From Bog-159 sp963738345 (GTDB taxonomy: Bacteria; Acidobacteriota; Terriglobia; Bryobacterales; Bryobacteraceae), in contig CAVTWI010000002.1 in NCBI GenBank assembly GCA_963738345.1, forward strand, positions 1,178,001-1,242,000: DNA of 64,000 nucleotides, given 5' to 3'. Position 1 is the first letter of the stretch; every line of letters starts with the position of its first letter. Shown in pieces: positions 19,752 through 27,641 of this stretch. The position numbers and the translations under genes are program-made. The notes beneath the pieces were generated by a model. It was not told the origin of the DNA, did no database searches, and was given only the letters and a program-made list of their open reading frames with translations.

Positions 19752-21670
19752 CGTAGTGCTCCTCCCCGCAAGCGCACAAGTCCGTTATCCGTTCCCACGT
19801 AGATATAGCCATTGCCGGCCGCTAACGCCGTTACGTTCCGCGACGGGAGTCCCGCTGCCGGGTTGGTCCAACGGCCGGTTGCGCTGTCGAAAACAAATAG
19901 CCCGCGGTCCAGGGTGCCGGCATAAAGCTGGCTGCCACTCACGACCATCGCATTGGGATTCACCACCAGGCCGCCATTCAAATCGGGAAATGCGCTCCAG
20001 TCGCCGGATGCGTTCAGCCTGAGCACGCCGGCTCCGTATGTTCCGGCGAACCAGCCGTCTCCCATGCGCGCCAGAGCCGTGATCCAGTTGAGTTTCAGAT
20101 GTGAGTTAGCCGTGGTGTAATTCGTGCGTACCGTATCGTTATAAAGCACCGATAAGCCGCCAAGGGTTCCCGCCACCACCTGGGCGCCTTCTGTGGCGAC
20201 GGTATAGACGTGGTTGTTCACCAAGCCGTGAAAGGCGTAGAGACTGCGCACGCCCGCGCGATCGACGAACGATAAGCCCGCCGGGGTGGCCACCACCATG
20301 CCTCCCGCGCGAAATGCCACATCCGTCACGTGGTCGGCCAGCAAGCCATCCTTGCGTCCCATCACCTGGCGCGGTTCAGCGCCGGAATCGAACAGCACCA
20401 GGCCGTTAGCCGTGGCTACCGCTGTGCGCTGGTGTTCCGTGTCCGCTACGATGCGATTGATGCAGAAGAGCGTATCGCTTTCGTGGTGCACGGTGTGCTC
20501 CAGACTGGAATCCACTACGTCCAGGCCGTGATCGAAGTAGCCGATCCATAGGCGGCCCCCGCTGAGTGCAAGTGACGATACGTTGCGGTCAGCCAGCAGG
20601 GCAGGGCCGGCCGTCAGTACGCTCGTCCATCGCTTAGACGCCGTATCGTACCGGTATATCGCGTCGTCGCTGACGGCGTACGCCGCGCCTTCCAGATTCG
20701 CGAGCCGGAGAATGGGCCCCGGCGGTGGACCCGTATCGGCTGGCACTCGTGGCCCTGGCCATGACTGCAACGGCACATCCACAATGCCCTCATCCTCCGT
20801 GCCCACCTGCAGATTCTCGCCGTGCAACGCCAGGGCTCGCGCGAAGAATCCATCGGCCAAGGTGCGGAGTCGCTGTCCGCCGCGGAACTCCACTACACCC
20901 AGGGCCGTGCCGACATACGCCGCGTCCCCTTCCACCGTGATCGACAATACCTGCGGATCAGGCAGCGCGGCAACGAGTTGTTCGAGTTGTCCGGCGCGAT
21001 AGTGGAACGCGCCATTCCGAAGGGTGCCGATCCACAGATTGCCGTCGCCGCCCGCTAGCGCGGTGATTTGCTCGGTGTTAAGGCGCGAGTGGAACTCAGC
21101 GAGGCGCTGGCCGTCGAATACCAGAAGTCCTTGGCGCTCGGTGCCCAACAGGACCCGTCCGGACCCCAACGCCAGTACTGCGGTAACAGTTCTCAGTCGG
21201 GAATCCGCCGGAAGGATCTGGCGAAAGCGCGATCCATCGAACGCCAGCAGACCCTCGCCCCGAGTGCCAATGAACAGTTCCGGCTCACCCGAACCTGCTG
21301 CCAGTCCGGCCGACATGGGGCCGAGTTCGGCTGGAGGCAATTCGATGCCCGCGCGATACGAACGGATCAGGGCGCCATCCCGGTTGTAGAGGAAAAGGCC
21401 GGCGCGGGCGCTCACCGCGATCATTTCTTTGTAAGCCGCCAGATCGCGGAAGTTGGGGAGCGCCGTTATTGGCTCAACGTCGGGAGGCGCGAGCCGGTCG
21501 ACGTTTAGGACACGGTACGGGATCTCGGTCTTCGCCAGGACATCGAGGTCTGCTTCTTGTTTGGCGTGCGCAGCGCGCCATAGCACCAAAGCGACGGCCA
21601 GCAACGGCGTGCTTAGAACGATGGCCAGGATCCCGCGCCATCCGCGAAACAGCCACGGCACTCGAAACAT
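19748..21670 (-). CDS. Membrane-anchored beta-propeller of the two-component-regulator propeller type
   Basis: The product has 640 residues. An N-terminal helix (ILAIVLSTPLLAVALVLWRA, about residues 14-33) anchors a long outer part made of repeated units such as NLWIGTLRNGAFHYRAG, YVGTALGVVEFRGG, LWIGYFDHGLDVVDS, LYAGTLDRGLFVFDSATG and YIYVGTDNGLVRLRGG. These match the Reg_prop repeats that form sensor propellers in hybrid two-component systems, but here no histidine kinase follows. It is first in the four-gene operon, with ATGA overlap to the VIT/VWA gene. A TTGAGT-N17-TATGCT promoter lies just upstream. A ligand-sensing or structural role outside the membrane is inferred. Confidence 0.85.
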   Translation of the reverse strand: MFRVPWLFRGWRGILAIVLSTPLLAVALVLWRAAHAKQEADLDVLAKTEIPYRVLNVDRLAPPDVEPITALPNFRDLAAYKEMIAVSARAGLFLYNRDGALIRSYRAGIELPPAELGPMSAGLAAGSGEPELFIGTRGEGLLAFDGSRFRQILPADSRLRTVTAVLALGSGRVLLGTERQGLLVFDGQRLAEFHSRLNTEQITALAGGDGNLWIGTLRNGAFHYRAGQLEQLVAALPDPQVLSITVEGDAAYVGTALGVVEFRGGQRLRTLADGFFARALALHGENLQVGTEDEGIVDVPLQSWPGPRVPADTGPPPGPILRLANLEGAAYAVSDDAIYRYDTASKRWTSVLTAGPALLADRNVSSLALSGGRLWIGYFDHGLDVVDSSLEHTVHHESDTLFCINRIVADTEHQRTAVATANGLVLFDSGAEPRQVMGRKDGLLADHVTDVAFRAGGMVVATPAGLSFVDRAGVRSLYAFHGLVNNHVYTVATEGAQVVAGTLGGLSVLYNDTVRTNYTTANSHLKLNWITALARMGDGWFAGTYGAGVLRLNASGDWSAFPDLNGGLVVNPNAMVVSGSQLYAGTLDRGLFVFDSATGRWTNPAAGLPSRNVTALAAGNGYIYVGTDNGLVRLRGGALR

Positions 21671-21682
21671 ATCGATGTCCCC

Positions 21683-21711
21683 AGCATATTCGCTAGCGTC
21701 ACTTTACTCAA
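21683..21711 (-). promoter_or_regulatory. Sigma-70-like promoter of the propeller/VIT/TPR operon
   Basis: On the minus strand, -35 TTGAGT (21706-21711) and -10 TATGCT (21683-21688) are separated by 17 bases. The predicted start of transcription is only about six bases before the ATG at 21670, so the message would be almost leaderless. Confidence 0.4.
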
Positions 21712-21839
21712 TCCGCAGGCGAATCGCCTTCTTTCATCGATTCTGATGGCATTCCGCATACCATCACTTTCTTTCGGGGCATGGGCTGGTCAGAGGTGGG
21801 TCAGAAGCGCCGCAGTGTCAATGGGGCGGGCCCTTCGGC

Positions 21840-21885
21840 AACATGGGCTTCCGTTTCCAGGCAGCCTTCGGGCTGTGTCCATGTT
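21840..21885. other. Nested stem-loop with UUCG tetraloop
   Basis: An outer 7-bp stem (AACATGG 21840-21846, CCATGTT 21879-21885) encloses an inner 5-bp stem CAGCC / GGCTG closed by TTCG at 21867-21870. No T-run follows, so it is not a classic terminator. It may be an RNA element or a palindromic repeat remnant. Confidence 0.3.
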
Positions 21886-22082
21886 TAGACGAGTATAGCC
21901 AGCGAGACACAAGAGGACTATGTCAGGCGGCCTCGATCCCTCAGTCCTGTTCTGGAGGCTTGCGCTCTAATGACAGTGACATTATTCTCGCCATTTATCG
22001 CGATCGGCCCGGTTGAACATGTGGATGCATGTTGGGCGTCTCTTCGCCGATATGGAAAGTGAACCAGGAGACAGGGCACATC

Positions 22083-22178
22083 GTGAATTCAATCTTTACG
22101 CAAGCCGTTCTATGGATTGGCGCCGGCGCCATGCTGGTGCTGGTAGCGATAAGGCGCCGCAGGCGGCAGAACATGTAG
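22083..22178 (+). CDS. Possible 31-residue single-pass membrane peptide
   Basis: A GTG start at 22083 gives MNSIFTQAVLWIGAGAMLVL, then VAIRRRRRQNM and a stop. One hydrophobic helix followed by a block of arginines is the normal layout of a small inner-membrane protein with its C-terminus in the cytoplasm. AGGAG lies 12 bases upstream, which is too far to be convincing. It stands alone between two operons. It may be a chance frame. Confidence 0.3.
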   Translation: MNSIFTQAVLWIGAGAMLVLVAIRRRRRQNM

Positions 22179-22354
22179 TGCTTCCTGGTCGCCCGCCCGA
22201 AGAAGAAGGACGGGATGGCCACGGGTCGGTACTTGCTGTGCGGGCCTGCCGCCAGTTTTGTCGTGCAATGTTGGTGCCAACGGCGGTTTGTCCCATCCGC
22301 GATCCGAAACGGACGTCGTCCCAGCGCACAAATCCTCGCCCCCAAAAAATACTG

Positions 22355-22384
22355 TGGATTTTTACGACAAAAAGGTCTTATAAT
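22355..22384 (+). promoter_or_regulatory. Probable promoter of the pyruvate:ferredoxin oxidoreductase operon
   Basis: A perfect TATAAT (22379-22384) lies 46 bases before the chosen start. The best -35 at about 18 bases' distance is TGGATT (22355-22360), which is weak. The surrounding AT-rich run is unusual for this genome. Confidence 0.4.
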
Positions 22385-22430
22385 ATGGCTTAAGCATCTG
22401 CATCCGCAATCCGAGCATGAGGGGGAAGGT

Positions 22431-25400
22431 TTGACCAATTCATCCAGCATCACCCGTCCTAAAGTCACCATCGACGGCAACGAAGCCGCGGCTTACGTCG
22501 CCCACCAGACTAACGAAGTCATCGCCATCTACCCCATTACCCCATCGTCGAACATGGGTGAGTGGGCCGACCAGTGGTCCGCCGAAAGGCGCACCAACAT
22601 TTGGGGAACCGTCCCCTCCGTGGTCGAAATGCAAAGTGAAGGCGGAGCTGCCGGAGCCCTGCACGGTGCGCTGCAAAGCGGTTCGCTCACCACTACTTTC
22701 ACGGCTTCGCAGGGCCTACTCCTGATGATCCCCAATATGTTCAAGATCTCAGGCGAGCTGACCTCCACCGTCTTCCACATCGCGGCCCGCGCCCTCGCCG
22801 CCCAGGCTCTTTCGATCTTCGGCGACCATAGCGACGTTATGGCCGCGCGCGCCGCCGGCTTCGCCATGCTGGCTTCCAATTCCGTGCAGGAAGTCATGGA
22901 TTGCGCTCTCATCGCCCAGGCCGCCACCCTCGAAGCGCGCGTGCCCTTCCTCCATTTCTTCGATGGCTTCCGCACCTCCCACGAAGTGGCCAAGGTCGAA
23001 CAACTCACCCCCGCCGATCTGCGCGCCATGATCGATGATTCCCTCGTCCGCGCTCACCGCGCCCGCGCCCTCTCGCCCGACCATCCCGTCATCCGCGGTA
23101 CCGCCCAGAATCCCGACGTCTACTTCCAGGCCCGCGAAGCTGCCAATCCCTTCTATCAGGCCTGCCCCGGCATAGTCCAAAAGGCCATGGATAAGTTCGC
23201 TCAACTGGTCGGCCGCCAGTATCATCTATTCGATTACTTCGGCGCGCCCGATGCCGATCGCGTCATGGTCATCATGGGTTCCGGCGCCGAAGTCGCCGAA
23301 GAAGCCATCGCCCACCTCAACGCCGCCGGTGAAAAGGTCGGCCTGGTCAAAGTCCACCTCTATCGCCCCTTCTCCATCGAACACTTCATTGCAGCGCTTC
23401 CCGCATCGGTCAAGACCATCGCGGTCCTCGACCGCACCAAGGAACCTGGCAGTTCCGGCGAACCGCTTTATCTCGACGTCATCAACGCGCTGAACGAAGC
23501 CATGGTCACCGGCAAGCGCGTCATCGGCGGACGCTACGGCCTCTCCTCCAAGGAATTCACCCCGGCTATGGTCAAGGGCATCTTTGACGAAATGTTGCAG
23601 TCGAAGCCAAAGAATCATTTCACCATCGGCATCCTCGACGACGTCAGCCATACCAGCCTGGAATACGATCCCAGCTTTTCGAGCGAAGTCCCCGGTACCG
23701 TGCGCGCGCTTTTCTACGGCCTCGGCGCGGACGGCACGGTGGGCGCCAACAAGAATTCCATCAAGATCATTGGCGAAGAAACCGCCAACTATGCGCAAGG
23801 CTACTTCGTCTACGACTCCAAGAAGTCCGGCGCCATCACCATCTCCCACCTGCGCTTCGGACCGCAACCGCTGCACTCCAGCTACCTCATCTCCAACGCT
23901 AATTTCATCGCCTGCCACCAGTTCTCGTTCCTCGAACGGCTCGACGTTCTGAAATGTGCCGAGCCTGGCGCAACGTTCCTCCTGAATAGCCCCTTCGGCC
24001 CTGACGAAGTCTGGGATCAGCTTCCGCTTACCGTCCAGCGCCAGATCATCGCCAAGAAATTGCGCTTCTTTGTGATCGATGGTTACGAAGTGGCCAAGAA
24101 GACCGGTATGGGCGGCCGCGTCAATACCATCATGCAGACCTGCTTCTTTGCGATCAGCGGCGTGTTACCGCGCGAAGAAGCTATCGAAGCTATCAAGCAT
24201 GCCATCGAGAAGACTTATGGCAAGCGTGGCGAAGCCGTGGTGCAAAAGAATTTCGCCGCGGTGGATGCGGCACTCAGCCACCTGTCCCAAGTGAAGGTTC
24301 CCGAAACCGCCACCTCCACTTTCGACATGCGTCTGCCGGTCCCCGCCAACGCGCCCGATTTCGTCCAGGAGTTTACCGGCCGCATCATCGCCGGCGAAGG
24401 TGACAGCCTTCCCGTCAGCGCCATGCCGCTCGACGGAACCTTCCCCACTGGCACCACCCAATGGGAAAAGCGCAACATCGCGCTCGATATTCCCGAGTGG
24501 GATGAGGACCTCTGCATCCAGTGCGGCAAGTGCGTGTTGGTCTGCCCCCACGCCGTCATCCGCGCCAAAGTTTACCAACCCGCCCAACTCGAAGGCGCAC
24601 CGGCCACGTTCAAAGCCGTGCCCGCCCGCTGGAAAGACTTCAAGGAAATGAAGTACACCTTGCAGGTCGCCCCGGAAGACTGCACCGGTTGCGCGCTCTG
24701 CGTGGCGGTCTGCCCGGCCAAGAGCAAGAGCGAAGTGAAGCACAAGGCCATCAACATGGTGCCGCAAGCTCCGCTGCGCGAACCTGAAGCGGCAAATTGG
24801 GATTTCTTCCTGAACATCCCCGAGATCGACCGCCGCTTGCTGACCCAAAGCCTGGTCAAAGACAGCCAGTTACTGCAGCCTCTGTTCGAATTCTCGGGCG
24901 CCTGCTCCGGGTGCGGCGAAACTCCCTACATCAAGCTGATGACCCAACTCTTCGGCGATCGCACAGTCATCGGCAACGCCACCGGATGCTCTTCTATTTA
25001 CGGCGGCAACCTGCCCACCACGCCTTATAGCCAGAACAAGGAAGGCCTGGGCCCGGCCTGGTCTAATTCATTGTTTGAAGATAACGCCGAATTCGGCTTG
25101 GGCATGCGCCTCGCTATCGACAAACAGAAGGAGTATGCCGGGGAACTGGTGGCGCGCCTCGGTGCGGTCATCGGTGAAGATTTCGCACAGGAATTGCTGG
25201 ACGCCGATCAATCCACCGAAGCCGGTATCTTTGAACAGCGCGACCGCGTCAAAGTTCTGAAACAAAAACTGGCCGCCATCGATACCCTCGATTCCCGCGA
25301 CTTACTCAGTCTGGCCGATTCGCTAGTCAAGAAGAGTGTCTGGATTCTGGGAGGAGACGGATGGGCTTATGACATCGGTTACGGCGGGCTCGACCATGTG

Positions 25401-26000
25401 CTGGCCTCCAACCGCAACGTCAACATCCTGGTAATGGATACCGAAGTCTACTCCAACACCGGCGGACAGATGTCGAAGTCCACGCCCCGCGGCGCAGTGG
25501 CTAAGTTCGCCGCCGGCGGCAAGCCCGGCGCCAAGAAAGACCTGGCCATGATGGCCATGAACTATGGCACCGCTTACGTCGCCAAGATCGCCATGGGCGG
25601 CAATGATAGCCATACCATCAAGGCGTTTCTGGAAGCCGAATCCTACGACGGGCCGTCCATCATCATCGCTTATAGCCATTGCATCGCGCACGGCTATGAT
25701 ATGGTTCACGGACTCGATCAGCAGAAGGCCGCCGTCCAGTCCGGTTATTGGCCGTTGTTCCGTTACGATCCGCGCCTCTCGACACAGGGTAAGAATCCCT
25801 TCCAGCTCGATTCGCGCCCGCCCAGCATCAAGTTGAAAGACTACGTCTATAACGAAACGCGCTATACCATGCTGGTCAAGAGTAACCCCGACCAAGCCAG
25901 TGAGTTATTGGAACTCGCGCAGCAGGATGTACTGAACCGTTGGAAGATTTACGAGAACATGGTCAATATGCCCGTTAGTGCCCCCCAGGAGGCCAAGTAA
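22431..26000 (+). CDS. nifJ: Pyruvate:ferredoxin (flavodoxin) oxidoreductase
   Basis: The homodimeric-type enzyme oxidises pyruvate with CoA to acetyl-CoA and CO2 and reduces ferredoxin. I start it at the TTG at 22431, which follows GGGGGAAGG and gives MTNSSSITRPKVTIDGNEAAAY; the upstream open frame adds unrelated sequence. That makes 1189 residues, the usual length. Domains in order: pyruvate-binding domain I with PITPSSNMGEW (about residue 33), domain II, the gamma domain with GLGADGTVGANKNSIKII (about 430), two [4Fe-4S] ferredoxin motifs CIQCGKCVLVCP (about 694) and CTGCALCVAVCP (about 750), the CSGCGE cysteines (about 824), and the thiamine diphosphate domain with GDGWAYDIGYGGLDHV (about 975). 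The frame is intact. The next gene overlaps it by one base. Confidence 0.95.
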   Translation: MTNSSSITRPKVTIDGNEAAAYVAHQTNEVIAIYPITPSSNMGEWADQWSAERRTNIWGTVPSVVEMQSEGGAAGALHGALQSGSLTTTFTASQGLLLMIPNMFKISGELTSTVFHIAARALAAQALSIFGDHSDVMAARAAGFAMLASNSVQEVMDCALIAQAATLEARVPFLHFFDGFRTSHEVAKVEQLTPADLRAMIDDSLVRAHRARALSPDHPVIRGTAQNPDVYFQAREAANPFYQACPGIVQKAMDKFAQLVGRQYHLFDYFGAPDADRVMVIMGSGAEVAEEAIAHLNAAGEKVGLVKVHLYRPFSIEHFIAALPASVKTIAVLDRTKEPGSSGEPLYLDVINALNEAMVTGKRVIGGRYGLSSKEFTPAMVKGIFDEMLQSKPKNHFTIGILDDVSHTSLEYDPSFSSEVPGTVRALFYGLGADGTVGANKNSIKIIGEETANYAQGYFVYDSKKSGAITISHLRFGPQPLHSSYLISNANFIACHQFSFLERLDVLKCAEPGATFLLNSPFGPDEVWDQLPLTVQRQIIAKKLRFFVIDGYEVAKKTGMGGRVNTIMQTCFFAISGVLPREEAIEAIKHAIEKTYGKRGEAVVQKNFAAVDAALSHLSQVKVPETATSTFDMRLPVPANAPDFVQEFTGRIIAGEGDSLPVSAMPLDGTFPTGTTQWEKRNIALDIPEWDEDLCIQCGKCVLVCPHAVIRAKVYQPAQLEGAPATFKAVPARWKDFKEMKYTLQVAPEDCTGCALCVAVCPAKSKSEVKHKAINMVPQAPLREPEAANWDFFLNIPEIDRRLLTQSLVKDSQLLQPLFEFSGACSGCGETPYIKLMTQLFGDRTVIGNATGCSSIYGGNLPTTPYSQNKEGLGPAWSNSLFEDNAEFGLGMRLAIDKQKEYAGELVARLGAVIGEDFAQELLDADQSTEAGIFEQRDRVKVLKQKLAAIDTLDSRDLLSLADSLVKKSVWILGGDGWAYDIGYGGLDHVLASNRNVNILVMDTEVYSNTGGQMSKSTPRGAVAKFAAGGKPGAKKDLAMMAMNYGTAYVAKIAMGGNDSHTIKAFLEAESYDGPSIIIAYSHCIAHGYDMVHGLDQQKAAVQSGYWPLFRYDPRLSTQGKNPFQLDSRPPSIKLKDYVYNETRYTMLVKSNPDQASELLELAQQDVLNRWKIYENMVNMPVSAPQEAK

Positions 26001-27016
26001 TGCTCGACTTATCCAAAACCATCGACCTGACTACCACTTACTTAGGATTGAAGCTGCGTAACCCCTTGGTCGCTTCCTCCTCACCCATGTGCGAGGACGT
26101 CGATAACATTCGCCGCATGGAAGACGCCGGCGCGGCTGCCGTAATCCTGCCGTCGCTCTTCGAAGAGCAAATCAATCGCGAGAGTGACGACCTCGACCGT
26201 TTTATTGCTGCCGGCGATAATGTCGGCGCCGAGGCCACCACGCATTTCCCCGAAATGCTGGGCTACAACCGCGGTCCCGAAGGGTACTTGAACCATATCC
26301 GCAAGACCAAGGAAGCCGTTCGCATTCCCGTAATCGCCAGCCTCAACGGCACCACCGTGGGTGGCTGGCTGAAGTATGCGAAAGAGATGCAGCAGGCCGG
26401 CGCGGATGCTTTGGAACTCAATATCTACTACATACCCGTAGATCCCGAAGTCACGGGCGACCAGGTCGAGAAGAAGTATTGTGACTTAGTGAGCGAAGTG
26501 AAGTCCGCCGTCCATATTCCGGTTTCCGTTAAGTTGGGACCCTACTTCAGTTCGCTGGTGAACATGGCCAAACGGTTGGAATCCGCCGGCGCGGATGGTT
26601 TGGTACTCTTCAATCGCTTCTATCAACCCGATTTCGATCTGGAAGCTCTGGAAGTTGTGCCCAATCTGATTCTCAGTAACCAGTATGAGTTACTCCTCCG
26701 GCTGCATTGGATCGCCGTGCTGTATGGCAATGTCAAGCCCGACTTAGCCCTCACCGGCGGCGTCCACAGCGCTACTGATGTAGTCAAAGCTATGATGGCC
26801 GGCGCCAAAGTGGCCATGATGACTTCGGCCCTTCTAAAGAAGGGTATCAACCATCTGGATACTATGTTGACTGAGTTACTCATCTGGCTGGGCGATCATG
26901 AGTATGCGTCCATCCGCCAGATGCAGGGCAGCATGAGCCGTAACGCCGTGCCGCAACCCCAAGCCTTCGAGCGCGCCAATTATATGAAGGTGCTCAGCTC
27001 CTACGCCATGCAGTAG
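26000..27016 (+). CDS. Dihydroorotate-dehydrogenase-like flavoprotein coupled to PFOR
   Basis: The product has 338 residues with an FMN-binding TIM-barrel: YLGLKLRNPLVASSSPM at the N-terminus, VIASLNGTTVGGW, a central ADALELNIYYIP, VSVKLGPYFSS with the phosphate/flavin lysine, and LALTGGVHSATDVVKAMMAGA near the end. It resembles PyrD/PreA-type proteins, but genes in this position beside pyruvate:ferredoxin oxidoreductase are usually annotated only as dihydroorotate-dehydrogenase-like. It shares TAATG with the end of the PFOR gene and has AGGAGG 7 bases before its ATG, so the two are made together. A role in passing electrons between ferredoxin and another carrier is inference; pyrimidine synthesis is the alternative. 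Confidence 0.85.
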   Translation: MLDLSKTIDLTTTYLGLKLRNPLVASSSPMCEDVDNIRRMEDAGAAAVILPSLFEEQINRESDDLDRFIAAGDNVGAEATTHFPEMLGYNRGPEGYLNHIRKTKEAVRIPVIASLNGTTVGGWLKYAKEMQQAGADALELNIYYIPVDPEVTGDQVEKKYCDLVSEVKSAVHIPVSVKLGPYFSSLVNMAKRLESAGADGLVLFNRFYQPDFDLEALEVVPNLILSNQYELLLRLHWIAVLYGNVKPDLALTGGVHSATDVVKAMMAGAKVAMMTSALLKKGINHLDTMLTELLIWLGDHEYASIRQMQGSMSRNAVPQPQAFERANYMKVLSSYAMQ

Positions 27017-27023
27017 CTGGGTC

Positions 27024-27479
27024 CTAAGATTTGCGGGGCTTCTGTAAAGTTCTGATGTGTCTTCGGTCGCGGGATCGGCCTGCGGCCTTCTTAGATGCCA
27101 GCAAGTCTTCCTTGGAGAGCACCGTGCCCGGCTCGCCATCGAAATCCACGATCAACCGCCGCCCCCAGGCGGCCTCGAATTCGAGTCCTGAAACAGAAGT
27201 CATAACATCGATCCGAACAGGCTCGACGCCAACTTGGTAAAACACCTCCGGCTCCGTGAAATTAACCGGTTGAATCCCTTTTAGGGGAGCGCCGAATTGG
27301 GCCAGTGCCTTGAATAGCGCTTGCGCATTGTCGAACGATCTCTCGACCCAGACATCAAGATCTTTCGTGTAGCGCGGCTCTGAGTGGATCATCACGGCGT
27401 ACCCTCCGACGATTAGGTACCGCACTCCGGCCGCGTTGAAAATGCTCAACAGACTTTTGTAATCGGAGTTGATCTTCAC
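27024..27479 (-). CDS. Nucleotidyltransferase-fold protein (MNT/AbiEii/DUF6036-like)
   Basis: The product has 151 residues from a GTG at 27479 with AAGGG six bases upstream. The fold signature is clear: LIVGGYAVMIHSEP (the GG motif), then TKDLDVWVE with the paired acidic residues, and VRIDVMTSVSG carrying the third acidic residue. Such small nucleotidyltransferases act as antitoxins or AMP-transferring toxins in toxin-antitoxin pairs, or as stand-alone enzymes. The gene overlaps the preceding small gene by 125 bases in another frame. The C-terminus is basic and short. The true substrate cannot be told from the sequence. Confidence 0.8.
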   Translation of the reverse strand: MKINSDYKSLLSIFNAAGVRYLIVGGYAVMIHSEPRYTKDLDVWVERSFDNAQALFKALAQFGAPLKGIQPVNFTEPEVFYQVGVEPVRIDVMTSVSGLEFEAAWGRRLIVDFDGEPGTVLSKEDLLASKKAAGRSRDRRHIRTLQKPRKS

Positions 27480-27630
27480 TTATGCCCTTGGCGGAGGCGG
27501 CCGTCACCACAAGGTCCCAAGCCGCTTCTAATATTCGGCTGGGCCCTAGAGCCTGCCAGAATGCCACATCGAATTCCCGGCCGGGAGCGCGGCCACGCAC
27601 CAACCGTTCCATCACCACCCGGTCAGCCAT
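27355..27630 (-). CDS. Small protein overlapping the nucleotidyltransferase gene
   Basis: The product has 91 residues and starts 11 bases after the permease gene's stop, on the same strand. MADRVVMERLVRGRAPGREF and DVAFWQALGPSRILEAAWDL, then EDQLRLQKSVEHFQR, read like a real conserved small helical protein; the last 30 residues are arginine-rich and lie wholly in the overlap, so the natural stop may have been lost. Position suggests a partner of the nucleotidyltransferase, as in two-gene toxin-antitoxin units. It does not show the HEPN RxxxxH motif. Function is unknown. Confidence 0.55.
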   Translation of the reverse strand: MADRVVMERLVRGRAPGREFDVAFWQALGPSRILEAAWDLVVTAASAKGISEDQLRLQKSVEHFQRGRSAVPNRRRVRRDDPLRAALHERS

Positions 27631-27641
27631 AACCTATTATC

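Larger units (their letters stand above)
21712..22430. other. Gap between divergent operons, mostly unassigned
   Basis: About 720 bases hold no recognisable gene on either strand. Inside it are a nested hairpin at 21840-21885 (arms AACATGG and CCATGTT around CAGCC-TTCG-GGCTG), a possible 31-residue membrane peptide (22083-22178) and the promoter of the pyruvate:ferredoxin oxidoreductase gene. Longer open frames here have no ribosome site or conserved text. Confidence 0.5.

Noticed and set aside
22215..22430. Upstream extension of the PFOR frame
   Set aside because: The added 72 residues have no family match, and GGGGGAAGG with TTG 22431 is a better start.
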